From positions 2,074,354 to 2,138,353 of the forward strand of contig CM071569.1 in the NCBI GenBank assembly GCA_036426205.1: DNA of 64,000 nucleotides. Direction: 5' to 3'. Positions 11,470 to 52,652 of the stretch are shown here, one piece after another. The position numbers were made by a program, and so were the translations under genes. Under the pieces are notes generated by a model. That model worked only from the letters and a program-made list of their open reading frames with translations, was not told where the DNA came from and did no database searches. How positions within the stretch are numbered: the first letter of the stretch is position 1; each line of letters opens with the position of its first letter. This DNA comes from Ascaphus truei. Its lineage: Eukaryota > Chordata > Amphibia > Anura > Ascaphidae.

Positions 11470-13050
11470 AATGCTTAAATATTGAATATATGTTAAAGAG
11501 ATTCAAACATAGGCCCAAAATTCCAAATGAAGCATGACTCCCCACAAATACCACTGCTGCAGTAAATCCAAAGAACCCGTGATCGGGACCAATTATTAAT
11601 TCAAAGCAAAACTATTTGACATTCTTAAATTAAAAAACAATTGGGAGAATTTAGCAGTAGACTACAGGAGGGTAAAAAATGGGCAGAGGAAGCAAAAGGG
11701 TTAAAGTAGGTCCCTCTTTCTAAAATGTATCTGAACTGGGGGAGCTCGTCCCGCTCAACTAATAAGTCATACTTTCATTCCAGCATTATGGCATACATAA
11801 CCGAGATTCAAAGTTAAAACTCGGTATGCCGTTAGAAAACCTGCTGCGATGTATTGGGAAATCCTGTCTTTGTTCAATGTCTGAGAAAATCCGGCACTCA
11901 TGGCTGCACCAGGAACATCTCTGCGACAGCACGTGGAATTGCTCGCTTCGTGGTAACAAAGCGGTGTCATGATGGAAAGCTTTCACTTCAGTGCAAAGCT
12001 TCCTAATGTGTCAGGCAGTATGTAGGGTGACAAGCTCTTACTGAGCTGCTGTAACGGTCGGTAGGGGGTCTAGGGACCATAGCACCATTACATATTTGCA
12101 TAAGAGCTGGAGTGCCGGCCTGTGTTAAGAAAAAGATGGACGTTGTGCTTAATACTCTTTGACGCACAATTCAAAACATATTTATCGATAGTTATCTCTC
12201 TCTACACACAGATGTAGCAGACGTTATTGCTCCCGCTTGAACTTTGTAGCAGGAGAAAACGTATCAGCGGACAACATGGTCTTTGAATTAGGCATGCATG
12301 AAAAAAAGGTCGCAACCAATGCGTTATTGCTCCAGCAAGTAATTCATATAAACCAGCACTCTCCTTACTTGGTGAAAGTGTATGTCAGACACTCCATTTT
12401 CTCTCCCCGTGAGGTCTCCGCAGGTACTCAAGAGACAAGAACTCAAAGTAGTAGCACGAGTGGTGCCCAAATATCCGCGAAGCGCGAGGGCCAGAACGTC
12501 TGCTACATCTGTAGGTGTATAAAGAAGTTTCCACTTGCTTGTATACGGGGCGATATTCCAAATGGTCCCGCTGCTCCTTGGGTGGAAGTTTCCTGCTAGC
12601 CAGGTTTGGTCGGTTCCGCGGTGTTGCAGTAACCACCGCGGCCTTCGGCAAGGATCTCCCCAGATGCGCTGAAAGCGGCAATCAGAAGACAAATCGCGGC
12701 TTCTATCCATCATGTTTATTCTCACCATTAAAAAAAAAAAAAGAAGCAAAAACATCATTTGCACGCACACAATCGCTGCCATAACAAACATGTCGGCGGT
12801 ATCGTCTTTCGTGCAAGACGCTGGAACTCCCTTCCAGTTGGTCCGTTCAGAACTTAGGATGGGTGCCGGCAACCTTTTATGCACCCCACTAATTATTCTC
12901 ACGTGGTTCCATTGTTAGTTAGCCCTAGATCAGGCTATTCATAATTATTATAAAGTATATAACCCTATTTAATTAAACATAGGCTTCCTTTACAAATAAC
13001 ATTATTTTACAGATTCCATATGTATTCGTACCTTATTCATCTCAACATAT
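11470..13050. other. Intergenic stretch, no recognised gene
   Basis: Unique-looking and repeat-derived sequence without a recognisable gene. A 192-codon frame on the - strand (12324-12902) has no similarity I recognise and lacks codon or splice support. A motif around 12760-12790 (CAATCGCTGCCATAACA) recurs in altered form at 13085-13110, so parts of this stretch and of the next LINE fragment share repeat ancestry. Confidence 0.5.
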
Positions 13051-13189
13051 TTCTATAGTTTAACAGAAACAAACATAGTGAGTAGATGTTATGGCAGCAA
13101 TTGAGTGCGCGAGTGTGGTTTTGTACCTTTTATTGCGAGAATAAACATCTTGATCGATAGAAGGGGTGAGGGCGAGAGTTATCTGTTTC

Positions 13190-14110
13190 ATTCCCCTCCC
13201 CCCTCCCTCCAAGTTTAAAATATCCTCCATGCTTTTTAACATTCTCCCCCCCCTAGCACAGAAGATCCCTCTTCATTGAGGTGCAATCCGTCCCTAGAAT
13301 ATAGATTGCACCTCTCAGAAAAGGAGTCCCAGTTCTCTTAAAATCCCAAACCCCTCCTTCCTGCACCACTTTCTTAGCCATGCATTAACCTCCCTAATCT
13401 CCGACTGTCTCCGTGCGGTAGCGCATGGCACTGGTAGTATTTCAGAAAATACTACCTTAGAGGTCCTTGTCTTAAGCTTTTGGCCTAGATCCCAACAATG
13501 TGTCTATCTGATCTACAATGTGCCAAACCCAAGCACCCGGGAGACAAACTGTTTTGTTTATGCGGTCATGGCAACAGATTTCCCTATCTACCTTCCTAAT
13601 AATGGAGTCCCCTACCACCACAATCTTTCTTTGTATCTGAGCATCCTGAGTCCCCTCTGTGCTGGAGGAACTATTCCCCTGGCTGCTAGAGGAATTAGTC
13701 TCCCCCAGCCTTGCCATTTCTGTCCGACACTCCCAATATCTTCACTCAACATGGCAAATCTATTGGGATGTGTCAGCTCAGCAATGACCTGCCTCTCCCT
13801 ATTGCCCCTGCTTCCCCTTCTAACTGTAACCAGCTACCTACCTGCCCTACCATCTGCACCACTAGTCGAAGCAAGGGCCTGCTCAGTGAGCTCTAAACCC
13901 CTTTATCAATTGCCAATGTCCCCTCTTCAGACCAGCAATCTCTGACTCTAAAGAGACCACCCACTCACAATTCTCACAACGGTATGCTCCTTGGAACAGC
14001 AGCTCAAAGTGCACATATATGTGGCAACATGTGTATTGAGTGGTATTGTCAATCCTGCTCATTATAGCAACTATGAAGTTTCTAAGTATTATCAATAAAC
14101 GGTACGTCAA
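13190..14110 (-). pseudogene. Decayed LINE ORF1 with SGNH-esterase motifs (CR1/L2-like)
   Basis: Read on the - strand, the order is a CENCEWVVSLESEIAGLK segment (zinc-knuckle and coiled-coil type), a serine-rich linker, IVVVGDSIIRKVDREI (esterase block I, Ser codon near 13604-13606), then LKTRTSKVVFSEILPVP and INAWLRKWCRKEGFGI-like sequence in a shifted frame, and finally RDGLHLNEEG (catalytic Asp and His, 13275-13293). This is the ORF1 esterase layout of CR1-type retrotransposons. The block with GTND between DTLLGSR and LKTRTSK is missing, and the frame is broken more than once. It is a dead fragment, not a host gene. Confidence 0.75.
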
Positions 14111-14414
14111 TATACTATACCTTGTTTAACCACTTCCTTGTTCAAACTGCTTCTTGGTCTAACTGCACACTTAATACAACCAGCACTTGAAATCAACCAC
14201 ACAGATCAGTATACACAAGCCAATATATTTATAAATATCCGGCAAACAGGGCAGAAAGGCTAATGTTAAAAAGCAGGAGTAACCAATGGGCTGTGAGTTA
14301 ACCTTTGTGGGTTGTGTAAAACCACTATCGGTGTTTCAGTCTTAATTATACAGATATAGCCAAGTTAAATGTCTCTGGTGCAGCGGCCATTTGTGGTCAC
14401 GGCAGAAGTCTAAC

Positions 14415-14434
14415 ACGGGGGGGGGGGGGGGGGT
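14415..14434. repeat. Poly-G tract
   Basis: An uninterrupted run of about 18 G, prone to sequencing-length error. Confidence 0.9.
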
Positions 14435-14934
14435 TCCAGTTGGAAGCATGGACCCCCCTGTGGGTGCAGTAGCGGGTGACACGGTCTTGGTCATCGTGGA
14501 CTTTCACTATTCTGGCCACAGCACCAGCGACAGTAAGGCTAGCTACGTCTGTATATACACTCTGCTGTGTGCTTTTGTTTCTTTACCCGCAATGTTCGTT
14601 TCAAGATTTAATCGATGTTAAAAAGTTTCAAATGAAAAATCCGAACTGAAAACACGACCAACTATCGTCACGACTTTTGTTCCAAGTTGGTTAAAAGAGA
14701 AAGACGAGCGGCAGTAAATTAGTGTGTATTTTGGCAATAAATATTCACATATGAGGACCACCCTGTCAGGCCACATTTGATAGCACTATTTACTTTAAGA
14801 CCCAGCAATAAGGGACAATAAGCCCAGCACGTGTCTTGTAGCCACGTGGGTAACCATATTTGCTGAGCGCTGAAGGTTTTGCAGAGGCAATCCAAGCGAC
14901 CCTTTTAATATATGCAGCGATTACCTTTATTGAA

Positions 14935-15358
14935 AACTAATTACCTAAGCTGCCGACCGATTCGGTTTCCTGTGATCCATCAGCAAAGATCCTACTTCCT
15001 GGGGTGTCACTGAATAGCCGCCTTTTAGTTTCAATCAATCCTTTAATCAGTGTAGCTCAGCAGCTACAATGTATTCTTATATTACTAAGGTAACATTATC
15101 TATTGTTACAGTTTGCAGCTCAAACTGCTGGGAACATTGTCAACAAATGATCACAAACAGGAAAGTGTTGCAAAGATCTTGCACTAATGGGGAGGTGGGC
15201 TAAAACCTGCTATAGAAATCAACGGATGCGCAGTATATAAAAACTCATTAAAAATGTCATTAAGCGTTGCATAAAAAATAAATAAATGCAGTATTATCTA
15301 ATACTACAGAACCAACATATTAAACAAAACACATGCAGGATATTGCTTGGATCGCCCC
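14935..15358 (-). mobile_element. TTAA MITE, family A, diverged copy
   Basis: Ends GGATATTGCTTGGATCGCCC then TTTAA, matching the GCAATAT end of family A. Its other end (CTGCCGACCGATTCGG and CTGTGATC) matches the family's opposite end. The central part is replaced by unrelated sequence. Confidence 0.45.
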
Positions 15359-15845
15359 TTTAAGTAGATAGAAATCAACTAACATTATGAGCTCAGTTGT
15401 GAGATACTCATTTAGTCCCCGATGTGTGGGCTGTAAAGGCAGGGGGTGCAATTCAAACTTACTGTACGAACCTTTAATGCACGCTCTGTGTTTCCAGATT
15501 CATTGTTAAATTCAAACAGCACAATGTTTATTGCCTTGTATTAAACTATATAGCTTATTTATGCTGAATTTGGAACATAAATGTGAACAGATTTGTTTCA
15601 CCCCCGTTGTGTACAGGATTTAAGCTGTCGGCAAAACAGCAGATTTGGGATTTTTGGAAAGGGGTGGGAATTATGTCCAGACCTACAAATCAGGGTCACA
15701 GTGCAGATCAGATACATGGTGCTGTAATAGTAAATTTAATTTGTGTTCAGACTAGTGTACAACGGGTAATTAGAATTGACGCTAACCTCACTGGTCGTAA
15801 TTTCTGACTTGGTCCATCGATTTGACTCACACCAACTCTGAGAAT

Positions 15846-15960
15846 GTTTGTTTAAAGGGGCAGCCTCACTTAAGGGGGCCAGTCTCACTTAAGGGGAGCA
15901 GCCTAACTTAAGGGGGGCAGTCTCACGTAAGGGGGCCAGTCTCACTTAAGGGGAGCAGTC
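15846..15960 (+). repeat. 23-24 bp tandem repeat, about five units
   Basis: Units of the form CAGTCTCACTTAAGGGGGC alternate with GAGCAG spacers. Confidence 0.8.
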
Positions 15961-16840
15961 CTGCTGTCAAAACGGAATTCTACATTTATTGATATAATTG
16001 GCCTCTTTAGGAGGACGGAATCCCCTTAAAAGAAACCTCGACTAATTTGTAGCCTTTTCGCTGTGTCGACTGAATTCAGAATTATGTTGATATCTGAATA
16101 ATAAAAATCATAATTACTTCCCACAGAAGAAAACAAAATGCAACCACGTAACCAGACTTAAGAACTGGAACTCACCGCCCGAGCGACGGTTGTCCCAGGC
16201 GTTTCCACTGGACCTCCGTCACAGGCAGTCGTGTTGCATTTACTACCCCATTCCGTATTTCAAACATAAATGTTTCCATTTATTGGGATAAATGACCTGC
16301 TATTGATGCAGAGAAACAGTCTTCTCGGTCACCCCCCCCCCAACCCCTCGTTCAATCTCTCTGACCCCACTCTTTTTTGGACACTTTTTGCCTCCCCCTC
16401 GTCACTGGGAGCCACCACTGTAGGTCTCCTTGGACTCCCAGGTTGGGAATCTGTTTGACCCAATTAAACGGGGCACGGTCCTTAGACCACTTTAGTTCCA
16501 CGAGAGGTCACCCCTACGTGGTCTTGGATACTGCAAGCATACAACGCCTATTTAACCCAACTTGCCCAACAATTTCCCCCTATTTAGTATCAAATCTTGT
16601 TTGACTTCATGAATGACCCGCCACGTGAAGATGGCCAGTCCCACTACCCCAGGCTTATCCAAATTCCACGATTATACTTTCACCCACACAACACTTCTTT
16701 ACAACACTCCCACCACCTCATCCTCCATCGGGTGCATACTCGCATAGAATCAAAAGCTTCACAAATAAAAGTCACGGGAATGTGTAATTCTTATTAAAAA
16801 AAAACCGCCACCACGTCTCCAGTAAGATACAGGTTGGGAT
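15961..16840. other. Intergenic stretch between the two convergent genes
   Basis: I see no gene here. It lies between the poly(A) signal of the amidase gene and the likely 3' end of TMEM39A, apart from the repeats listed. Confidence 0.5.
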
Positions 16841-16860
16841 CCCTCTTGTATTTGTAAAGC

Positions 16861-16866
16861 TTTATT
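16861..16866 (-). terminator. Likely TMEM39A poly(A) signal
   Basis: AATAAA on the - strand, 674 bases after the stop codon. Another AATAAA lies near 17127, so alternative ends are possible. Confidence 0.45.
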
Positions 16867-17539
16867 CAAGTTTGCGAGGCTGCATCATTTGATGTGAAAC
16901 TACTCGCCCTCCTCTACAACCGGAGCTCTTTCAAGTGGTTAGACGGAGCATTCCATGTGGCTGACGATCTGCCGGGAGTTTGATCCATGTAACTACCCTT
17001 TCAGCTAGTTGTCCTTAGTCTGCAATTCTCCACCTTCGGGGCAGGACAATGCAGTTCCAGCATTCATTTTTTTCTCTCTAAAAGCAGAGAACTCCAACAG
17101 GTTGATGAAAATGATAATTATTTTTTTTTATTATCGTTCTTTTGCCAATACTATTAAGCGCCGCGATCCAACACCACCGGGCAAGTGACACTGCAACCCG
17201 CTGAAGGGATTGGTTATTAAGACCGTGCGGCTTTCTCTTCTTGAGGACGCCCGTGGGACTGTGATGGGTGCGAGTGTGTATGGGTTTTCTCCATATACAT
17301 ACACAAGAGATCGTAGACGTATACCACACCTGCTTAAATCAAGTCAATGATGGTTGGTAGCCCCGTTGACGAGCCCCCCCCCCCCCCACTTGGCGAACAC
17401 AACAAAATAGTATACAAAATATAAAATATCTTAAATATTTATAAACATTGCAAGAAAAAAATAGAACTGTATGAAAATATTTTTTTCTGATGTGGACTTT
17501 TTTTTTATCTCCGTCCCCCCTCGTTGGGTTCCCCCAGCC

Positions 17540-45968
<28,429 letters not shown>

Positions 45969-46121
45969 GACAAGGTGCCTGTCCACTGCCAGCGCCACAC
46001 TAGGCTCCACTGCGAGGCCTCCAACACAACCGGCAAACCTTCTCAGCTCTGCGAAGGCAAAGAAGGTTACTTCATAAGGATGGGAAGATCAAGTGCGCAC
46101 CCCCCCACCCCTCTCCTTTAA

Positions 46122-46538
46122 TACGTGCATCAATACAATCCACACAATGAAAAGTAATTAGCCAAGTTGCAGATCGATGGGCGAAGATTCGTCTCGGGGG
46201 TTCACAAAATGGCTGTCAGTGCAGCAAAAGAGGACCAAAGAGGCAAAGGTCTGTGGGGAAGATCATGTGATCAGGCAGTCACTAGATGCAATTGGTGCAC
46301 TGCTAGAGTGAGTGCGGGGCTCAAAAAGGGGTGTGCCAGAGCCTGTTCCAGAAGAGGAAGGGGATGTGACTTTGTAAACAGTTGGTATAGAAACAAAAAA
46401 ATGCTTGTTACATTATATTACATAAACAATTTCAGGTTTTTTTTTAAACGCTACAAGCATTTTTTTCATAGTACAGAGCCGATTTATTAATTTTTTTTTT
46501 TTAAAAAACACATGTAGGATATTGCTTGGTCTGCAGCT
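46122..46538 (-). mobile_element. TTAA MITE, family A copy
   Basis: Flanked by TTAA at 46118-46121 and 46539-46542. It ends GCTTGGTCTGCAGC and carries the conserved GGAAGATCATGTGATCAGGC block. It lies 70 bases upstream of the first TMEM39A coding exon's acceptor, so in its 5' intron. Confidence 0.7.
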
Positions 46539-47282
46539 TTAAGCAAACTAGAATATACTCATCGGATGAGAACTTTGTGGGCGACGGAGCCAGAGTATTT
46601 GGCGATTAGATTTAGACATGTATTTCTATTCTCCAGTGAATGACTGACAACGTGTTAACACATCTACAACACTTGTATCACATTGAGGGGAGATACTGAA
46701 AACCACACAGAAAGAATAGGTTAGCTGTAACAGACAAGGCCAACATGGAGACCCTAGGATCAGGCACCAAGGTACATGTGAATCTTTTTATTCACATGGT
46801 ACCAGCAACACGCACAGTGCTTTATAGATGCATTATATAAGTGAATAATGCAGGGAAATATGCCGTAACATCTGCATAAAGGAAATACACTGGGAGAAAG
46901 GCGTTCCTGCCACAGAGAGCTTACAGTCTAATAGTAATAAAAGTCCGTAGCAATACACGGAATTACATTAATAAAGGAAAGATGTGGGAAATCGCCAAAC
47001 ATGCAATACTATTGAGCTGTGTGAACTAGAAAAAAAAATAAAAACACGTTTCTTGAAAGGTTGGGGGATAGAGTAAGAAAAAATACAGTGTTTACAGTAT
47101 TATGCAGCTGAAAAATGGCTAATGCTTAAGGATTTACTTGCAAACATAGAAATGACTTAAAAATACTAAACACTAGTCTAATTTAGGGTTGGGTGATGTC
47201 AACATTTTCCCCACGATAACGATATATATATATATCGCGATATCTATCGGTTTCGTCGAGAGAAAGAAAAACGTGCAAAAAA

Positions 47283-47456
47283 ACTATTGAGGGCAAGGAG
47301 AGGGGGGGAGGGTTGAGGGGCAGAGAAGAGGGGGGGAGAAAAGGGGTGTGGGAGGAGAGAGGGGGTGGAAGAAGAGAGAGAGGAGAGAGAGGGTGGAAGA
47401 AGAGAGAGAGGAGAGAGGGAGTGGAGAGAGGGAGGGGAGGTGGGAAGGGGAATATA
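47283..47456 (+). repeat. Polypurine GA/GGGG tract
   Basis: About 170 bases almost purely of G and A with GAGAGA and GGGGGG blocks, preceded by an ATATATCGCGATATC palindrome near 47224-47245. It could form triplex DNA. Confidence 0.85.
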
Positions 47457-47459
47457 AGT

Positions 47460-50078
47460 AGCAATAGGGAAAGGGAATAATATAAGCAAAGTCTTACAGG
47501 TTATAATGCTCACAGACATTGCCAGAATAAACTCTGTAAGAAAGGTCTTTATTATCTAGTTTTAACAGATTACACATCACCGTTATTTCCTGCATTGCAT
47601 GCTTCGACTCAAATACATTTACAGCAGATTTCAATCAGGCCAGTTTCCCATCTGTTGTGATACTTCAGACCCAATCCCGTCCTTGTCCTGTTTGCAGATT
47701 TAGGAAACCACATGTGTCTATCCCAAATAGTTCCGATTCCCCTAACTGAACGATCCTCCGCCACCTCTATAAGGTCCAAATGCAAAATCGACCACATTGG
47801 ATCTTACTGAATAGGGTCCAAAGTCTGATAATTATCTGGGGGTCTACCTCCTAAATCCCACAGGATGAATCATCCAGTCAGGCCACCAGGCAAAGGTTTA
47901 TACTCTTCCCCTCGATGCCCAAATCCAACATTGGCCACCGTTTTATTATTAACATTCGCTGCCTTTCTGGGCGATAACCAAGTTTGTGTTGGAGTACACA
48001 AGGTTCCGTTAAAGAGGCAGTCTCCCCTCCCCCCCCCCCCCCCCATGGACAAAAGTGACCGACGGACCGAGGCACGTTACATAGGGTTAATATGAAACCA
48101 ATGTACACCTTTTAAAAAGCCAATGAGTCGTTCGTTTAAACTTTCAATTCGGGTAACCAAACAAAGGCGGTGTTGGTTTTAACAACCTTTAAATAATGTC
48201 TTTTGGCGATTACGCTTGTTTGTTAATCCTCAAAACTAGAGGCGAATGGTTGTTGATGTTGTGTCCTATGTTTGTATCGCAATTATGCAGCTATTGACCA
48301 TGTGTCAGTCATATAAAAACAGAAGTGCCTGATCTGCTACAATTTAGCTGACCTGGAGAAAAGGGGATCGTTAATTTGTAACCGGGTGTAAATCAGTCCA
48401 ATCGTTACTTTACATGCGGCAGAATATTTGTAAAGGAAGACCGTTTCACCGATACATTTATTTTGACCTGTTACAAGGGGTATTTTTCCGCTCAATTCCT
48501 TCTGCACGTTTCCATCAATTGGTGAAACCCCCGTTGGTTCATGAAGCTGAAGTCCCAACAAAAAAAAAAAACAACAGCAGTGCCCGAGTGCAACGGGGTT
48601 AAATTGTGGGGCTAAAATGGTCAATTATAATATAATTATTCTGTATTCTGGGTAGCACAGGGTCAATTCTCTATTTAGAGGGAATAACTCTTATAACACT
48701 AACACACACAAGTTATCGCATCCCTATGCTGCTCAACAGTGGATGAAGAAGAAATCAGGAAAGGGGGTGATGTTTTCCGGGGGGGATCTGCTCTAATTAC
48801 TCGTAAATCAAATCGGAAGCAAATGACATTAAAAAAAAAAAAAAAATCACAAAAAAGGGTCCAAGGCCGTGACTAAGCTCCAATAATGGCATCATTGTGT
48901 GACCCCGCATTTGTGGACATTGGCGTGAATGGCAGTTAAGGGGTGTCTGCGCTTGATCCCGTGTTATCGAAGCTTAGTGAATCTTACCCAAAGTGTTTGT
49001 TGCAACCCACCCAGTATATGTCATTTTTTTCTTGCCTTGCGCTTTTTCACAGGACGCTGTGGAATCAGAAGACGCTATTAAACAAAGCAACTGTGAGGAG
49101 CCGATGTGAACCAAATTACTGCACTTCTTTGGACAGATCAACAAAATAAATCGGATTATGGAATTATAACTCATGGTGCGCCATACAGTATCTGCCACAT
49201 TGCCCCATCTAAAGCTGGGATACAAATTTAGATTAAAAAAAAGATTTATTCTTGGGGTTCCAGCGCTTTTCTCCCTACAAAATCATCACTTCAAAGTATG
49301 TGTATACAACTGTATATCAATCTTTCATTCACTTCTGCTGTATTATTCTGGAAATAAACATTTGCGGGATCAAGGAAATACAATGGACAGGATAAGAAAC
49401 TGCCCTGTGTCTACAAGAAGAAGTTATTTTCTCCTTGATGTCCTCATGAAATATTCCCCAAATCGTCCTCTATGCGCCCTTAGGAAATAGCGGAACTCAA
49501 GAAGGTTCAATATTTGTTTAACCAACATTTGGGCCCAGAATTAGGCTTCTTAAAGGTGCAACTCCTGGTACATGACCAGAAGCATTTTGTAAAGCATGTT
49601 ACAAACCAACTGGCTTGTCTAAACAAATTAAACTATGCTTTGTAAATTATACACAAAATCCTTTTTGATGCCTTTGAATTGGTGAGTCTGTTTCCACCAC
49701 GTCCTTATCAGAGAGAATAAAAAAAAAAAGTAAGCAGGTGGGGGGGGAATACCTATGGAGGAGGAGGAAGCATAAGAAGGAGGATAGGAGATGGTATCAC
49801 TCACCCGGTGCTCTGAGTGACTTTTTAACACACTTGTGCTCCGTTACCCAGGACACAGCCAATGGGACTAGTACTATTACTAATAAGAACTCCTGTGAAA
49901 CCATACGAGGTGCCATTCATCTGACGGCGAGTGATATCTTCCTGTCTGTACCCTGAGGGTGTTCGAGATTTCCACGCTTCCATCTACACGTGGGCCCGCT
50001 GTGTGGTAACTCATTTCTTATTATATTATATGCTTTTACCATTTGTTCTGACGTACGCAGATATATTACCCTTTTCTA

Positions 50079-50115
<37 letters not shown>

Positions 50116-51000
50116 TCATATAGGATATCAAGATATATAATACTATATAGATATATATATAGAATATATATATATATATCTATATTCTATTATATATATA
50201 TATACTATATATTATATATATATATATATAGACAAATCACCAAACAATCTACTCGCCAAAAAAAATCTACTCGCCACCTGTACCACACATGTGCTGCTTG
50301 GCCATAGGAGCTCGCCACAATGTTATATCAACTCGCCCGGGGCGTGCAATGTATAGGTTTGTCGAAACACTGTATGATGTATGTATGTATATATATAGAT
50401 ATAATATATATATATATATATATATATAATAATACTACACTATGAGCGTTGTGCGCTGTTTTCTTGTCTTTTTCTTTATTTTATACTCATCACTCACCCT
50501 GCACCTGTACAATTTGGTCCCAGGCAGGGACTGCCCTTTAAAAGTAATTTTTTGTTGTTGGATGAAACACTATCAAACTAAGCAAGCGATGTTTCACAGC
50601 ATAACGACAGCAGGGATACTCATGATGGGCTCATGGCTGCATGTCAACCTGGAGACTAAAAAAAAAAGGCTCCCGCACCTTCCCTCCGGCTCACCCAAGA
50701 AGTGCGAGACACCGAGGGGACCAGTAATGTGCCTTCCATGACCTGACTTCATTTTACAGAACATTCAAAAGGGACCTTAGATCCTGAGGCTAATCTCCTG
50801 GTAACGCAACACCTCAAGGGATTTTCCAAGTCAAACGTACATTTAACTTTGGCTACACCTTTGCTTGTTTATCTCTCACATTCAAGACCGAAGACGACTT
50901 GAAACTAGATCCTGGATATGGATATTGAGCCAACTGTTCATTTCTAATAGTCTTCATGAATCCCTCTGCAGGTTACACAGGCTATCAAAACCGAGCAGCT
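47460..51000. other. Repeat-poor stretch without a recognised gene
   Basis: Only short features are seen: a poly-C at 48030-48046, AT microsatellites at 50080-50235 and 50390-50432, and a fragment with CAGAGAGCTTACAGTCTAAT-type repeat sequence just before it at 46910. No splice-consistent coding exon was recognised. Confidence 0.45.
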
Positions 51001-51106
51001 CTCAACACCAGGGGCGGGCAACTCCAGCCCTCAAGGGCCACCAACAGGTCAGGTTTTCAGGAAATCCCCGCTTCAGCACAGGTGGCTCTATCTTTGACTG
51101 AGCCAC

Positions 51107-52652
51107 TGTGACGATAGTGAGGGTTTGGCCCGGGATTAACGGGGTTACCCCCCAAGAGCCCCTCTAACCTCGCCAGGGAGACAAGGGGTTAACTGGGCTG
51201 AGGCCCAGAACTGTGACTTAACCCTTGTTAAATAACATGAAAATGCTTATTCTCCTGTGTAAATGTATTGTTGCTGGATCAGTGTCTGCATAACCCACCC
51301 ACTGGGACTTAAGGGGTTAATCTTATATGCAGTGCTGAATAAACAGTTACCTGAAAACTGGTAATTTGGGAATGGAGTAAGCCAGCATCCTGAGTCTTGG
51401 GGTGCAGCCTCAGGGGAACCCCCCAAGTACCCACATATTAAAAATATAACTTTGTCATAAGAGGAACATATATTTTTGATATTTGTGCCTTTCTGGTGCA
51501 GTTTTGAAATGCATACCAGAACCAAATGTTGCCTCTGCCTGCCCTTTGTAATGCAAGCTTCCTCTCTGGGAGTGCATATCAAAAGGGACCCAGAGAATTC
51601 AGGTCTGGGCTTAGGTGTGACACGTAGCCCCAGTGAGCAGAAGGTAATTACCTAATTATTTATGCGAGAAGCTACAAGCCTACTTCAAAAGGTTTTGTTG
51701 ATGGGGGTAGGGGTGGAGCTACCCAAGGAGGGAATCAAAAGGAGTAACCTTATTAAATATAAGAATATTATGAGATGTCCTTGGCTGAAAAGGATAAGAA
51801 TTACATATTTGTATTCGTGGGACTTAGCATATCTTTGGGAGTCTAAACACTGTATATGTAACTGCTGCTAAATGCCCGATATTAATATCTCTATTAATTT
51901 TCATATTACACTGTAATGTTTGGTCTCTCTGCGAGCATCAGGTGTGACGGACTGTATTAATATATCTCACCTGACTGTGTGAATTACGGAACAGAAGTTA
52001 GGCAATGATTTGAAGTAAATATGAAATTTTGGTTGAGTTCTGAGGAACCCCTGTTGTGATGAGCAGGAAAGGCTAGAATTTACAAGCCTGGTCATCAAAG
52101 GCTAAGTTGCTAATTGCTTATGCTTGGCCCAACGGACAAAAGGAATTCACTTTTCACACTGGACCCTGGAAGTCCAAAGTCAGCTTCAAAAGCTTCAAAG
52201 GGGATTTTACTAGACGGCACGGCGCCGTAAGCTGGGATGCAAGGGTTAAAATGATATATAAGTCAGAGCCACCCTTTTATCCAGGTTGTTCATGCAAAGT
52301 TCTTCATGGTTCTTCATTCAAATGATCTTCATGCCTGCATGTCATCAGGCCTGTTGTGCTATACCATCTTGATTGCTGAGAAGAAATGCCATGCATGTGT
52401 CCTGCCTGTTTTGCTGTGATGTCAACTGAAATATGGGAGAAGTGGCCAGTCTAATCCTGATGGCTTTCTTGCCATAATCTTTAAGTAAGTGTCTATATTT
52501 TGCTGTTATTGTATAATCTGTTGTGTTCACCTTTATCAAGGAATAAATTATATTTTATCATATCTAAGCCTCGTCCCGGTTCAAACCCAGGTATATATAT
52601 ATTTATATATAGTTTTGGTGTAAATTACAGCCTGTCACAAGCTACCGTGACA
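51107..52652 (+). mobile_element. Solo LTR (1,546 bp) with GCCAC target duplication
   Basis: Begins TGTGACGATAG and ends CTACCGTGACA, giving TG...CA termini with a short inverted repeat. It is flanked exactly by GCCAC at 51102-51106 and at 52653-52657. A TATATAAG box (about 52254-52261) precedes an AATAAA (52542-52547), the promoter and poly(A) order of an LTR, so it reads on the + strand. No internal retroviral region is present, as expected after LTR-LTR recombination. Whether it is Gypsy or ERV cannot be decided from the LTR alone. Confidence 0.8.
52254..52261 (+). promoter_or_regulatory. LTR TATA box
   Basis: TATATAAG, 281 bases upstream of the LTR's AATAAA. This sets a probable U3/R boundary near 52285. 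Confidence 0.5.

Noticed and set aside
12324..12902. 192-codon - strand frame as a gene
   Set aside because: No recognised domain, includes a homopolymer-encoded hydrophobic stretch, and lies in repeat-like intergenic sequence.
49053..49109. Possible terminal exon DAVESEDAIKQSNCEEPM with AATAAA at about 49145 on the + strand
   Set aside because: It has a good-looking acceptor, but no upstream exons were found, no family is recognised, and the position is upstream of TMEM39A on the opposite strand, where a gene body would have to overlap it. Probably chance.
52555..52590. B-box-like GGTTCAAACCC as a SINE promoter
   Set aside because: It lies inside the solo LTR just after the poly(A) signal and has no A box at the right distance.
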